Part shown: positions 39,040 to 51,099 of the stretch, in pieces
Numbering within the stretch: position 1 is the stretch's first letter
How the letters are laid out: each line of letters starts with the position of its first letter
Assembly: GCF_046630445.1 (NCBI RefSeq)
Contig: NC_092333.1
Span: 100,131,001 to 100,195,000, forward strand
Direction of reading: 5' to 3'
Length of the DNA stretch: 64,000 nt
Source: Rutidosis leptorrhynchoides
Taxonomy: Eukaryota; Streptophyta; Magnoliopsida; Asterales; Asteraceae
Position numbers and translations under genes: made by a program
Notes under the pieces: model-generated
Database searches by the model: none
What the model was told of the DNA's origin: nothing
What the model saw: the letters and a program-made list of their open reading frames with translations, nothing else

Positions 39040-39916
39040 TATATAAAATGGTTTGTGGCTGAGAATACGATAATAGGATTGATCCTTAAATCATGTGGTT
39101 TCTTTCCTAATCAAGTATTTCGACTCAATTAGTTACGAGTTACACAAAATCAAGATTGCAATAAGACAAGGAATGGATTATTGTCTTGGCTAAAAGATGA
39201 TAATCCTACTCAATTGTAGAAAGTATTTTGGATGTTTAAATGTTGAAAGTGTGTTTAGAATCTGTAAGTTCTGGAACTTTTCTTCAATAAATAAAGCCTT
39301 ATATTTATAATAGTCGAAAAGGTGCAATGAAGTGTTGAAACATTTTGAAAATGGTCATAATCAAGTGACACATCCCTTGGCAGTTGACATAAGTGAAAGA
39401 GTGCAAAAATCCCCTAATAATGCACTTAAACGTGTCTCAATACGTCCAAGTAAACAAGACAACTAATAGTTAAGCTTACAACTTATATGTGAAAAGTTGC
39501 AAACATTCTGCAGAACCCGCAGAGGGATGCGCCGGATCCCTTCATAGATGCAGTGCATCTCTGCCTTTTCTAGAACACATGTGACGCATCAAACAAGAAT
39601 GTGGCGCATTCAATATCTTCTGTCAAGACAATGGTCCCTTTAGACTATAAAAATGCGACACATCAAACAAGGATGGAGCGCATACAGCCACACGATGCGG
39701 CGCATCAGCAATGATGAGGCACATCCAAGCATGTCCAGCCAACCTTAGTTTGTATAAGTACAAACTAGTTCCCGACTCAAGCTATCTCGTTAACTCTTGA
39801 CGGACGTGTACTTCACACTCTCCAAATTTGTTCTAGGGTATCAAAGATAGCTTCCACTTTCAACTTACCAAATCCAACACACTAAAACGACTTGTCGGAT
39901 CACACTAAAATCAACA
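39040..39916 (-). repeat. Probable copia-like LTR fragment
   Basis: On the minus strand it starts TGTTGATTTTAGTGTG (39916 downward). It contains a cluster of palindromic words around GATGCGGCGCATC (39518-39733) and then a strong TATA box (ATTATAAATATAAGG, about 39297-39312) with a following leader. The start matches the TGTTGAT style of the confirmed solo LTR at 3048-3663. I could not find the other end or a TSD, so the low-coordinate limit is approximate. Confidence 0.4.
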
Positions 39917-40321
39917 ATACTTATGAGTCAAAATACCCTTAAAAAAAGATCGGATTTCACCAGCATAAAGATGAATTTAATTAAATTGTTACAGAACTAG
40001 TGCATCACACAAGTGCTACCAGTAGCTATCAAATTTAAATACTGTAACACGCGTATATTGAATTGAATTTATATATATTCAGAATCTTGAGTGACGATTA
40101 ACACTAGTGGCCGTAAAGTCAAATAAGTGCGCGGTTGCAAAATGTCAACAATAAACTTATTTTATGTACATCCAGGGGCGGATCTGTAGTGTGTTCAGTG
40201 GTAGCACATGACACCACTAAAATATTCGATCTAGTATAAAAAAAATTTAGGTTTTTAACTAGTGACACCAGTAGATAGTGTAAATTTTTTGAGTGACACC
40301 ATTAAAATAGTCATGTTAAAC

Positions 40322-41123
<802 letters not shown>

Positions 41124-41195
<72 letters not shown>
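41124..41195. repeat. (TA)n microsatellite
   Basis: Right half of the tract interrupted by the MITE. Confidence 0.95.
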
Positions 41196-41198
<3 letters not shown>

Positions 41199-41346
41199 TG
41201 AAATATGTTGAGAAATGGCGCACCTGTAAAACTGGTGCGGGTAAACAAGAAGAAGATAATAAGAAATAGAGACAGGTGTGATATTGCACTGTACAAGTTA
41301 ATGATGTCTTTGAAAATTATGGAGTACTTGACAATATAATAATACA

Positions 41347-41585
41347 TTTTTTTTTTTTTTTGGCAAAAATACTATAACATAGAAACTTAGTCTTTTCATT
41401 AGAAGATGAAAAAGACGAACGAAGATGCAAAGTCCGAATAACCGCTACAAGGCTCGAAAACGTTAAACAAATCCTAACAAGCTACAAAACCTGAGCCTTG
41501 AGCAACAAACTTTTACAAACCGATACTCAAAAACAATAATAACTGTAAATTGTTTCATTGTCTGCTACCTATTACTCTATTAGAT
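41347..41585 (-). mobile_element. Truncated LINE 3' end
   Basis: On the minus strand a 3'-UTR-like sequence (TTTGTAGCGGTTATTCGG ... CTATGTTATAGTATTTTTGCC) ends in a poly(A) run (plus-strand poly(T) 41347-41361). This is the form of a 5'-truncated L1-type insertion. Confidence 0.55.
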
Positions 41586-41995
41586 TCTAGGAAACAATTA
41601 TATTAAATATTTAATTAATAATTAACGTTTAAATCTAATAAAAATAAAAAGTTTCATCAATTAAATGATAATGATCGATATCTACATAAGTGTAGGATTA
41701 TTTTACATATTAAGGATATTTTTATGGATAATTAAAGTATATTGATGTCTATATTAATAAAATTAGTACTAGTATTGTATATTTTTAAGCTTTCACAATT
41801 CACCTTTGTCTAAATCATATTTCGGGTCTAACAATGTAAACTTTCGGCATCTTCCTAGAATTTAAACATTTTTAGCAAAATTTTCGCCCCCTCCAATTGA
41901 ATTTCAGGATCAGCCATAGGTCATCTAGTAGATTTTTTTTAATTTTTAATTAGTGGCACCACTAACTGTCATTCCTAGATCCGTCTATGTACATC

Positions 41996-42528
41996 TATGA
42001 AATAAAATACAAACAAAACAACAATTTTGCTACACACAGTGTTATTTACATTCATTTCATTAAAAAAACATTTTAGAAGCAGTTGTATTATTTTGTACAC
42101 GTTCCTCCACAAAGGTTATTTGGTACAATATATCAAGTACCATTACAACAAATAAACGTGTCATGTAAAAAAAATATTGAACGTGTACGAGTGAGTACTA
42201 CAGATGAAGCATTTGTATATTCGTTCACATCCAAATAAAAGACAAATAAAACGTGAAAAGGTTGCCCTCCAACAGATGATACAATAGTTACAAACAAGTT
42301 TTCGAACCCTCGCTTCGCGCCGGGGGGTTCGATTTTTAATGTATTTTATTGTGTTTAGTTACAGAGCTTGCGAGTAAAAAATCAACATATATGAAAAGTA
42401 CTCTAAATATTTCGCTTTTTTTTAAAAGTGTCCGTTTTGCGTATAGTTAGTGACATTGTGTTCATAAAATTATTTCGAGTTTAAGGATGGTGTGGGAAAA
42501 ATTTAACTTGTTGCGAGCGAGAAGATAT
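41996..42528. other. Unassigned interval with an 8-bp palindromic hairpin
   Basis: No gene seen. At 42302-42332 TCGAACCC and GGGTTCGA form a perfect stem around TCGCTTCGCGCCGGG, resembling GC-rich terminal hairpins of Helitron-like elements in an otherwise AT-rich setting. Confidence 0.4.
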
Positions 42529-42978
42529 GACCTGTTGAATATTTGAGTGGAGTTTATTTAAGATATTTTATGAAAATTTTGATTTGACGCTTTAACCCCC
42601 TGTGTTGGGGGCCGATTTTAATTTTTAAACAAAGTGTGGGGGCTTTTGTGGTGTTACTTGAAACAAAGAAGGGAAAAGGAAAAAGGAAAAAAAAAAGGTG
42701 AAAAGACGAAAATATCCCTGGTACTATTCATAAGATTTGTCTAATAGTTAATATGACCTGTTGAATATTTGAGTGGAGTTTATGTAAGATATTTTATGAA
42801 AATTTTGATTTGACGCTTTAACCCCCTGTGTTGGGGGCCGATTTTAATTTTTAAACAAAGTGTGGGGGCTTTTGTGGTGTTACTTGAAAGAAAGAAGGGA
42901 AAAGGAAAAAGGAAAAAAAAGGTGAAAAGACGAAAATATCCCTGGTACTATTCATAAGATTTGTCTAATAGTTAATAT
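42529..42978 (+). repeat. 226-bp tandem duplication
   Basis: GACCTGTTGAATATTTGAG begins at 42529 and again at 42755. The two units are near-identical to their ends, differing mainly in the length of an A-rich run. Confidence 0.92.
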
Positions 42979-43289
42979 GGTAATATAAATTCGGCCATTA
43001 TATTTGTATTAGTATAATGTATATATATTCTTTAAAAACAAAAACAAAATTATATCATTCATCAATCCGATTCAGATTTCATAATTTATGAGTTATCTTA
43101 AACGAATCTTAATTAATCACTTGTTATCTAACTAGTAATGATCGGGCCGCTTAGTTGGGCCGCATTGTTGCGAGTGTGATAATTATCTTGTATAAAATTA
43201 TACGTTTTTCGTTATACTATTTTACCTGTACTATATTTAACAAAAGTTAAAAAAAAAAAATCAAGTTAAACATATCAAACACGCATAAT

Positions 43290-43553
43290 TTAATTTTCTA
43301 TAATTTAATCAATTAAACGGACATAATATAGTTGATTATAATGTTAGTAAACAAAATAATTTATAAATAAAAGTCATTAATAATCATTATATAAAATTGA
43401 TTTATGTACGTTAATAACATCCAATAAAGTTAAGTTATCGTTAACAAAATCTAAAAGATTATGTAAATATATAAGTAAAAAGTTTGAAACTACAATATTT
43501 TGATTCTTTAAAAGGAATTAAACACTTGCAACGTTTATAAATATTAAGTTGAA

Positions 43554-43587
<34 letters not shown>

Positions 43588-44030
43588 GCATCACATGGTA
43601 TGGGATATGGATATGATTATGAAAGTAGGTGACTTTGATGTACTTCAATGTGATTGTCGTTTAAATTAAGCAAGCAATTAATTTTGGTTGCTGATTTAGT
43701 ATATATGAGTTAATTTAATCAATAAAATGGACATAATATAGTTAATTTATAAACAAAAATTAATAATAATCGTTATGTAAAACTCATTTATATGCGTTAA
43801 TAACATATAATAAAGTCACTGTTAAAAAAATTAATAGAATGTGTAAATATAAAAGTAAAAAGTTTGAAACTAGATATTTTGATTCTTTCAAGAGAATTAA
43901 ACACTTACAACATTCAAAAAAATTATATTGACAAATTAAAAAAAACATAAAGAAAAATAAAACACCTATCACACGCTATAGGATATGGATATGATTAAGA
44001 AAGTAGGTGACTTTGATATCAGAGGTGTCT
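43290..44030 (+). repeat. Degenerate duplication of about 380-410 bp
   Basis: Shared blocks in order include TAATTTAATCAAT (43301, 43711), AAGTAAAAAGTTTGAAACTA, TTTTGATTCTTT, GGATATGGATATGATTA (43603, 43981) and AAGTAGGTGACTTTGAT. The copies are clearly diverged. A 28-base poly(A) run (43559-43586) is in the first copy only. A third partial block (GATTTAGTATGTATGAGTTAAT) is at about 44254. Confidence 0.7.
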
Positions 44031-44582
44031 TTGAGCATATGCAAGATAGCCAACCGCCTAGGGTTCAAAAATTTGTAAGGACCCAAAATTTTGAATATGT
44101 AAATATTCTTCTGAATATATTTAATTAAAACAAATAAAAAATGTCAATTAAAGTTAAATTTACTTTGTTTTAAATACTTAAATACAATGTAAGTAAATCA
44201 ATAGATATATTGGAGTATTACTTCAATTAATCAAACGACCAATTTTAGCTGTTGATTTAGTATGTATGAGTTAATTACAATGTAAGACAATTTTGTTTGA
44301 TGAATATTTAATTTCATATTAATTTTCTAGTATTTTTTTATTTATTTGTTTTATTTTATTTTTTTTTTTTTGACGGCCTTGCTTAGAGCGGTCCCAACGG
44401 GCATCGCCCACCTCCGCCCAAAAACTCGCCCACGAGGGCCTTGATGGCACGACCGCGCCCAGGTCGGCGCCCAGGAGGTCGCCCAGCCCGTCGCCCACGA
44501 TCTCATTCTTTTACAACATATATGTGGACGGATTTTTTGGACATTTAGCCGTTAAATTATACAACGGCTAGCAAGGGCTAGT

Positions 44583-44583
<1 letters not shown>

Positions 44584-44640
<57 letters not shown>
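44584..44640. repeat. (TA)n tract in the Harbinger 5' region
   Basis: TA tract and following poly(T) directly upstream of the transposase leader. It adds a spurious Tyr-Ile extension to the open frame. Confidence 0.9.
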
Positions 44641-44647
<7 letters not shown>

Positions 44648-44790
44648 TTTATTTAATCAATTTTACACTATATAAACACCAACCATTTACTTCATTTTAC
44701 ACACTCAAACATACATTTCTTTTATATTTTCACCACTCTCAATTTATATATTCTACCTTTTTTCATCATTTTGTTCACCCAAATAACAAA

Positions 44791-46219
44791 ATGAGTTCCA
44801 ATAACGAAAATCCAGATCAAAAAGAGGTAAATATGATATTATCGATCACGAAGACCACAACGAATCGAGCACTCGAACTAATTGATTTGTTAGATGAATT
44901 GAGTGATAACGAAGAAGTAGAACCAATACCACGGGCACCTAGAAGATATTTACATAGAGATCGTCAGGGGCGTGCACAGTTACTATGGAATGATTATTTT
45001 TCTGACAATCCCACATATCCGGACGATTATTTCCGTAATCGTTATCGAATGAGCAAACCTCTATTTCTTCGTATATGTCAAGGTATATTAAACTTTTCTC
45101 AGACTCCAGTTCCACCATATTTTACTTATTTTACTCAAAGACGTGATGCTACGGGATTACTTGGTTTTAATATTGTTCAAAAAGTAACATCCGCCATACG
45201 TCAACTAGCTTATGCCGCTTCGGCCGATGTTTTTGATGAGTATTTGCATATGGGTGAGCAAACCTCATATGATTGTTTAAACAATTTTTGCAAATGTGTT
45301 TACCACTTGTTCGGGCCCGAATATTTGAGAAAACCAACTGCACAAGATGTGCAACATTTGACCACAAAACATGCTCAAATACATGGTTTTTCGGAGATGT
45401 TAGGAAGTATTGATTGTATGCATTGGAGATGGAGAAATTGTCCGGCCCGTTGGAAGGGTCATTATACACGAGGTGACCATGGTTACCCGTCTATTATGCT
45501 TGAAGCGGTAGCATCGTACGATGGATGGATTTGGCACGCTTTTTTTGGTACGACTGGTTCAAACAATGATATCAACGTACTTAATCAATCCGATTTGTTT
45601 AGCGAGTTATTAGCCGGTGAAGTACCACCATGTACGTATACGGTTAACGGGTGTACGTTTTCTAAGGGTTATTATTTGGCTGATGGAATTTACCCGGAAT
45701 GGTCTACATTAGTTAACGCGTTTAGAAATCCGATAGACCCGAAACAAAAAAAAATTCACAAGGTATCACCAATCGGCAAGTAAAGATATTGAACGAGCAT
45801 TTGGAATTCTACAAGGCCGATGGCAAATTGTTCAACGTCCGGCACGACCGTATTATATTCGCAAAATTAGAAGAATTTTGTTAACATGTGTGATATTAAA
45901 TAATATGATAACCGAGGACAACGGCCGTGCATTTTGTGGACTCGAGGACAATTATCGTTCCGTTCGACGAAGATCGGGCTCATTCCAAGAAAGGGTTGAT
46001 ATGCATATGCGAATGGACGCGGAACTTAGAGATGTGGGCCTTCATCGACTACTACAACGTATGCTTGTCGATCACATACACAATCTTCTACCAAATTATC
46101 GCGTACGATATGACCCGACACAAAACCCAAACAATCAAGATGAAGCTGGACCTTCACACATTCCCGATGACGAGGATGAAGAAGATGAAGAAGAATATGA
46201 AGAAAACGACGACGAGTAG
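44791..46219 (+). pseudogene. Harbinger-type transposase (ALP1/HARBI1-like nuclease), one-base frameshift
   Basis: The chosen start is ATG 44791 (MSSNNENPDQKE), after an AT-rich leader; the open frame upstream is only the TA tract. The first frame runs 330 codons to TAA at 45781. In the A9 run at 45746-45754 one extra A shifts the frame. Allowing for it, the protein continues in the frame of 45755 to TAG ending 46219, about 475 residues, near full length for plant PIF transposases. Landmarks: RRYLHRDRQGRAQLLWNDYF, RMSKPLFLRI, LGSIDCMHWRW (candidate catalytic D208), SNNDINVLNQS (D260), GYYLADGIYPEW, and after the shift SKDIERAFGILQGRW (E). A very acidic tail ends the protein. Family role: DDE cut-and-paste transposition in the nucleus. 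Confidence 0.88.
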
Positions 46220-46564
46220 TTTTTTAATTATTGTAATTTTTTAAATTATTAATTTAAGGATTGTAATTTTTTTTTTGTTTTTAATTGTCGTAATGTTTAA
46301 TTTTTAATTATTGTAATTTTTTTTTATTTTTAACGAAATGGTAGTTTTATGTTTGTTATTTAAAATGTATTTTATAAATATTAATAATTATTTGATAATA
46401 TAAAAAATAAAAAAAATAATAAAAAAAAATGGAAGGAGGAGTGTCATGGTTGGCAGTGGTTAGTCCAGGTTTAGTCCTGGAAAAGGAGGTGAGAAGGAGG
46501 TGCTGATGTGACGCTGAATTATTGGTTAGTCCTGGAGGATGTTATGTCTTTGTTGGGAGCGCTC

Positions 46565-47213
46565 ATAGTAATCAAACCAAAAAATCTGTTCATGACCAAG
46601 TTGACTTGTCCAGGATGATTTTTGTGAAAGTTAGAGCCCAATGCTTTTTTAATGTTTAATTTTAATCAAAGGGATACAATTGTAAAGAACAAGTTGGTTA
46701 AAAGTTTTGAGTTATTTCAAAGATTATGGCATCATATCATATTTTTTTTTAAAAATATTGTAAGTTCATAAAATGGTAAGCAAATACGTACTAATGTAGT
46801 ATGGAAGTGATTTTTAATAATATAAATAAATGAAGGCATTATTGTATCATTTTCATTTGTATTACCATCATGCATGTGAATCGATTAAAGATATCAATAT
46901 AACAGTTCTGGATAAACTTAGATATGCATTGTATTCTCATTTGATAACATAAAAAAAAATTATGATTGGTTAAAGTATAAGTTCGTCATACGTGTGTATC
47001 TTTGTAAAACTTAACAAATTTCCAAAAAGTTTATTGACAATCAAATGTATTTCAGAAGCTAGGAAACAACAAATAATCCCTCCAAAGACCAAGTTGGACG
47101 AAGAATCGGGAAGCAAGTAACCTTTTATGACATACAAAAATATTGAGTAAACAAAACGTTTGTTCGACGATAACAACTTGGAAAGTTGGAATAAAGGTAT
47201 ATAATGACTGAGT
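46565..47213. other. Unassigned AT-rich interval
   Basis: No gene, repeat array or terminal structure recognised. The minus-strand open frame 46970-47362 overlaps the SINE and shows no protein family. Confidence 0.4.
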
Positions 47214-47496
47214 TTGAACACGTATTTTAAGTCCAAAAGGTGTATGTTTGGCAGAGACACTCCGACTATGTGTTTCATTTGGAAACCCACCAGACCCACC
47301 TCAAAAGAGTCGGATGCCGAAAAATTACCTCCATCAGGTCCCCACACATTTGACATGAGCAATCATCATACCACTGCCACAAGAGTTGTAAATTCTTGCC
47401 GCGAGTGGGGATTGAACATGCGCCTGTTTTAAATTCAAGCTTCTACATGGTGGTTCCCAGCTTTAAAGGTACCAGGTACTACTGAGCTATTGCTAC

Positions 47497-48120
47497 TGTA
47501 ACACCCCAGCTTAACATGACCACAATATTGTCCGCTTTGCCCGCAGGCGCACGACTTTTTCTTGGCGACCACACACGAGAAGCACTTTTCCAGGAGGTAA
47601 CCCATCCTGGTAGTGCTCTCGCCCGAGCACGCTTACCCACAACGTACTCGCACTTCTACACAGCCTGTGGTCCCAAAACGCGTTGTGTCATTTAAGCGTG
47701 AGAATTACCTTATAATCCCATGATCACTCATGTCCGTGGGCGATGTGGAATTTGCCTAGGGTGTTACATTCACCCCCCTCAGGGAGTCATCGTCCTCGAT
47801 GAGGTTTGCCACACCACCCCCGACACATGAGTGGCTCTGATACCATTCTGTAACACCCCAGCTTAACATGACCACAATATTGTCCGCTTTGCCCGCAGGC
47901 GCACGGCTTTTTCTTGGCGACCACACACGAGAAGCACTTTCCCAGGAGGTCAGCCATCCTGGTTGTGCTCTCGCCCGAGCACGTTTAACCACAACGTACT
48001 AGTACTTCTACTCAGTTTGTGGTCCCAAAACGCGTTGTGTCATTTAAGCGTGAGTATTACCTTATAATCTCATAATCACTGATGTCCGTGGGCGATGTGG
48101 GATTTGCCTAGGGTGTTACA
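47497..48120 (-). mobile_element. Cassandra TRIM retrotransposon, TSD GCTAC
   Basis: Two 272-bp LTRs (47497-47768 and 47849-48120) enclose only 80 bp. The minus strand starts TGTAACACCCTAGGC. The interior has the iMet primer site (plus-strand TGGCTCTGATACCA, 47832-47845) and polypurine tract (CACCCCCCTC, 47771-47780). GCTAC duplicates flank it (47492-47496 and 48121-48125). Each LTR carries a 5S rRNA-like segment on the minus strand with box A (GTAAGCGTGCTCGGGCGAGA) and box C (AGGATGGGTTACCTCCTGG), the defining trait of Cassandra. It has no coding capacity and is mobilised in trans. Confidence 0.95.
47550..47655 (-). ncRNA. 5S rRNA-like polymerase III promoter segment in the Cassandra LTR
   Basis: Minus-strand text matches the 3' two-thirds of 5S rRNA, including AAGCGTGCT, GGGCGAGAG, AGGATGGGT and ACCTCCTGG. 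A second copy in the other LTR lies at about 47905-48005. It is a 5S-derived promoter, not a functional ribosomal gene. Confidence 0.8.
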
Positions 48121-48157
48121 GCTACATTGGTTGAACACGTATTTTAGAGTACAAGGT

Positions 48158-48522
48158 GTCGTGATATTCCATTTCAGTATCTGATCTAGCCTAAATCCGT
48201 TTTCACTAAGGAATTAGATCAAGGTCAAGTGCAATATGGGTGAGGTTTGGGGTTTTGTGAGGTTTGGGGTTTCAGTATCAATTTCAAAGTCTTAAATACA
48301 CATTGAAATTGACATTGCTATGATATAATGGAGATGTCGTTGAATTTTCTATTCTTTATTTATTATTATATTACTTTTATTTTTATTTATTTTATTTAAA
48401 TCAAAATAAAAAATAATATATAAATTAAATAAATTAAATATGTAAACGTTTCATTTGTATAACAAAAATGGAATTCCTAATAAAGAAACTTAACCTCTTA
48501 AATAAACTAAAATCTTTCGTAA
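48158..48522. other. Unassigned AT-rich interval
   Basis: Contains a short direct repeat (TGAGGTTTGGGGTTT, about 48240-48270) and A/T-rich DNA. Nothing else recognised. Confidence 0.4.
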
Positions 48523-48770
48523 TCATGTGAAAAAACGTCGTCTCATCCGAAATCTTCGTTTGAAATTTTCATCATGATATTATCGTGATATTCACAATTT
48601 TCTACAAAATAATTGGTCATCAATCGGTCAAGTGCAACCTGATGCTCGCGATGTATGTAACGACGAGTATGTGATGTGGCATTTGAACTTTCACCTCCAT
48701 CAGAATCGTTGATTTCATCTAATATATTGAGCGCCATAAACGTGTCGTCGATAGAAGACGTAGACGACAT
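48523..48770 (-). pseudogene. Truncated N-terminal piece of a second Harbinger transposase
   Basis: Minus-strand ATG at 48770 starts MSSTSSIDDTFMALNILDEI, then TRRYIHREHQVALDRLMTNY and FVENCEYHDN. After a small frame disruption the next frame reads NFKRRFRMRRRFFT and stops. These blocks match the start of the copy at 44791 (RRYLHRDRQGRAQLLWNDYF, RNRYRMSKPLF). All catalytic domains are missing. It is from a different subfamily than the neighbouring element. Confidence 0.75.
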
Positions 48771-48923
48771 TATTTCTTTTAAAAAAGAAGTAAGAGGATG
48801 AAAATGATATGGGGATGAGAGAATGTGTGGTGTATTTGTATATAAAAAGTGGTAGAAAATGATGGGATTTATAAGATAAAAGGGGGAAAATAAAAAAATA
48901 AAATCAAGTTTTTGACTAGACAA

Positions 48924-49825
48924 CGGGTAGACTTAAAAAACGCTCAAAACACGTGATTGTTCAGCGTCCAAAACTGGACTTTGGAATACAAACGCCAAAA
49001 TTGACACAAATACATTGTCAAATCCGCCGTCGATTTCGACTTCGATTTTAGAAACGACGAAAACGACATTCAACACCATTCGCTCTTATAGGGTCAAAGT
49101 AGGAGTATTCAACTGTCACACTACACAAATTTTGATACATTTTTTTTCAAACTCACATCGGAAGTCTTTTCATATACTTGAAACAATCATAAACACACAT
49201 ACATTATACATTTATAATATAGTTATAAAACATTTCCAATGTTACTTAAAACAGTACATCATGGCTCATTACAGATTATCAGAGTGCGAGGTCAAACATA
49301 AAAGTCCTCACATAACAGTTCTCCTACTCCTAAACATGCAACATCCTAACATGTAGAATACAATATATGTGAGATTAGTACTAAACTAAGTGAATGAGAA
49401 ATCCCACAAATAATATCAAACATCGCAAGCCCAACATCAGTCCTACATATAAACAAACAATTCAATCATTGTAAGAGTACCGACGACCCTGCCAGGTCTA
49501 CAACTTTGGTGGATCAGATGAAGCTTACCCATATCCCTTGCTATTATCATATAGTGTACTTGACGCAACCATGCATCGTTTGAACTATGTTGTCCAACAC
49601 ACCAGCATTTGAGCCCAACCTGCCCATCATAGTTGACCCCTTCGGTCTCCACACACACACAAATCATACAAGCATATAGTAACGAAAGTTTTTACTAATC
49701 AATAATACCCATAAAGGTATTCTCACTCACCCGGTATCATAAAACATTCAGACGTCTAGTATTATTGACTATTGTCTTTTCCTTTGTCATCTGAAAATAT
49801 CATATCCCGAGTCATAACACATTTT
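48924..49825. other. Unassigned interval
   Basis: No gene or repeat confidently recognised. Open frames at 49015-49356 plus and 49443-49667 minus show no family. Confidence 0.35.
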
Positions 49826-50614
49826 AATTAATTTAGTTATAATTTTATTATTAATTAATTCTTATTAACTAAATTAGTAATTAATAATTAGTATTGCCCT
49901 TCCGCCACAACCATTATGTAGGTACTACTTCTTTTTCTACACACTCTGTGAGAATCACGATTAGGGTTATTAGTTGATTGCATATGTATTTTTTTTTTTT
50001 TAGAACGGCTATTGTAGAGATGTATAAACCGCATGGAAACTAATTTTAAAAAAAAAACTTCATGTTCGATTGTATTTGACGGCCGCTCTTTCTTTTTCCT
50101 TATTATTTTCCTTTCTATACTTAATTTTATTTTCTATTTATTTTATTAAACAATAATGATCGGGGTCGGGATGAGCCGCCTACCTTGACTAGGTTCCAAA
50201 TCCAGAAAAAGAGGAATACATAAAAAAAAAATCTCTTGTTTTGCAATGTTGAAGAAGATTGTATCAGCGATAAATTTTTATAAGCGCAAGTCCTGTTCAA
50301 TCCTTAGGCAGCAAGCCACGACATAAAAGAAAAATTTATAGGGAAAAGGAACGCAGTCAAACATTATTCAACCGCATCCGCGAATGTCAATCTATTCAGT
50401 GCATCAAACAAGAGAAAAAAAGTTATTTTTATTTCTTTATATTTATCGTTCTTTTCCAGTCCAAACTTATCGCGATTTCGCCGTTCTACATGCGAGGGAG
50501 TGTTAGACAGATTAGTTTAGGCCCAAGTCTGATTGTGGGCTTGGGTCCGTTAGGGCTACTTTGTAGCTTTTAGGGTTATGTATACTCTATATATATCGAG
50601 CTCTGATACCATGT

Positions 50615-50740
50615 TACATAATGAATTTTCCATTTGAATATTATTGATGACATAAGACCCTATTTATAGAATACATATACCTACATAGAAATCCTAATGA
50701 ACCCAAATCTACAATCGAACTTGGGTATAATACATATAGG
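50615..50740 (-). mobile_element. TRIM-like small LTR unit, truncated
   Basis: On the minus strand an LTR with TATA text (TCTATAAATAGGG) ends ATTATGTAACA at 50612 and is followed at once by a primer site TGGTATCAGAGCTC (plus 50598-50611). Its 5' end is cut off near 50740. Confidence 0.5.
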
Positions 50741-50918
50741 TATATAGATTTATTTATTTTTCTTCCAGTCTGAGCTTTCGCGATTTCGCAGCTCGAATTG
50801 TGGGGGAGTGTTAGATGATAGATTAGTGACCCAACCCGATTGTGAGCTTAGGTCCGTTAGGATTACTATGTAGCTTTTAGTGTTATGTATACTCTATATA
50901 TATCGAGCTCTGATACCA

Positions 50919-51053
50919 TGTTATATTATGAATTTCCCATTTGAATATTATTGATGACATAAGACCCTATTTATAGAATACATATACCTACATAGAAATC
51001 TTAATGGACCCAAACTCACAATCCGTCTTGGGCCTAAACTGATCCGTCTAACA
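50919..51053 (-). mobile_element. TRIM-like 135-bp LTR with primer site
   Basis: The minus strand starts TGTTAGACGGATCAG and ends TAATATAACA, and contains a TATA box (50968-50976). It is followed directly by the tRNA-iMet primer site (plus 50905-50918). The same unit is at 57263-57397 in copy B. No coding interior is visible. Confidence 0.6.
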
Positions 51054-51099
51054 TTAATAATATATTGATAAATAATAAACACTAATTTAATAAACCTGA

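Larger units (their letters stand above)
44386..46564 (+). mobile_element. PIF/Harbinger-type DNA transposon
   Basis: Terminal inverted repeats are GAGCGGTCCCAACGG at the left (44386) and, reverse-complemented, GAGCGCTCCCAACAA at the right (ending 46564). They match at 12 of 15 positions, which is enough with the transposase between them. The flanks are TTA on the left and ATA on the right, so the expected 3-bp TWA duplication is imperfect. The left subterminal region is GC-rich with repeated CGCCCA words; the right has repeated TTAGTCC(A/T)GG. Only the transposase gene is present. The Myb-like second protein of the superfamily is absent, so the element would need it in trans. Confidence 0.75.
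47214..48157 (-). mobile_element. tRNA-derived SINE-like element split by a Cassandra insertion
   Basis: Minus strand: A-box TAGCTCAGTAG (47479-47489) and B-box GTTCAATCC (47409-47417) both fit the polymerase III consensus. Their 72-base offset is longer than in tRNA genes. The unit is bracketed by a long near-perfect direct repeat (TTGAACACGTATTTTA plus AAGGTGT, at about 47215-47243 and 48129-48157). Without Cassandra the body is about 255 bp, a usual SINE size. The direct repeat is longer than most SINE target duplications. Confidence 0.5.

Noticed and set aside
47550..48005. Genuine 5S rRNA genes
   Set aside because: Only part of 5S is present, it is inside paired LTRs with primer site and TSD, and it matches Cassandra organisation.
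49443..49667. Minus-strand text VVDLAG resembling a kinesin motif in another frame
   Set aside because: Six residues only, no other kinesin motif nearby and stops around it.
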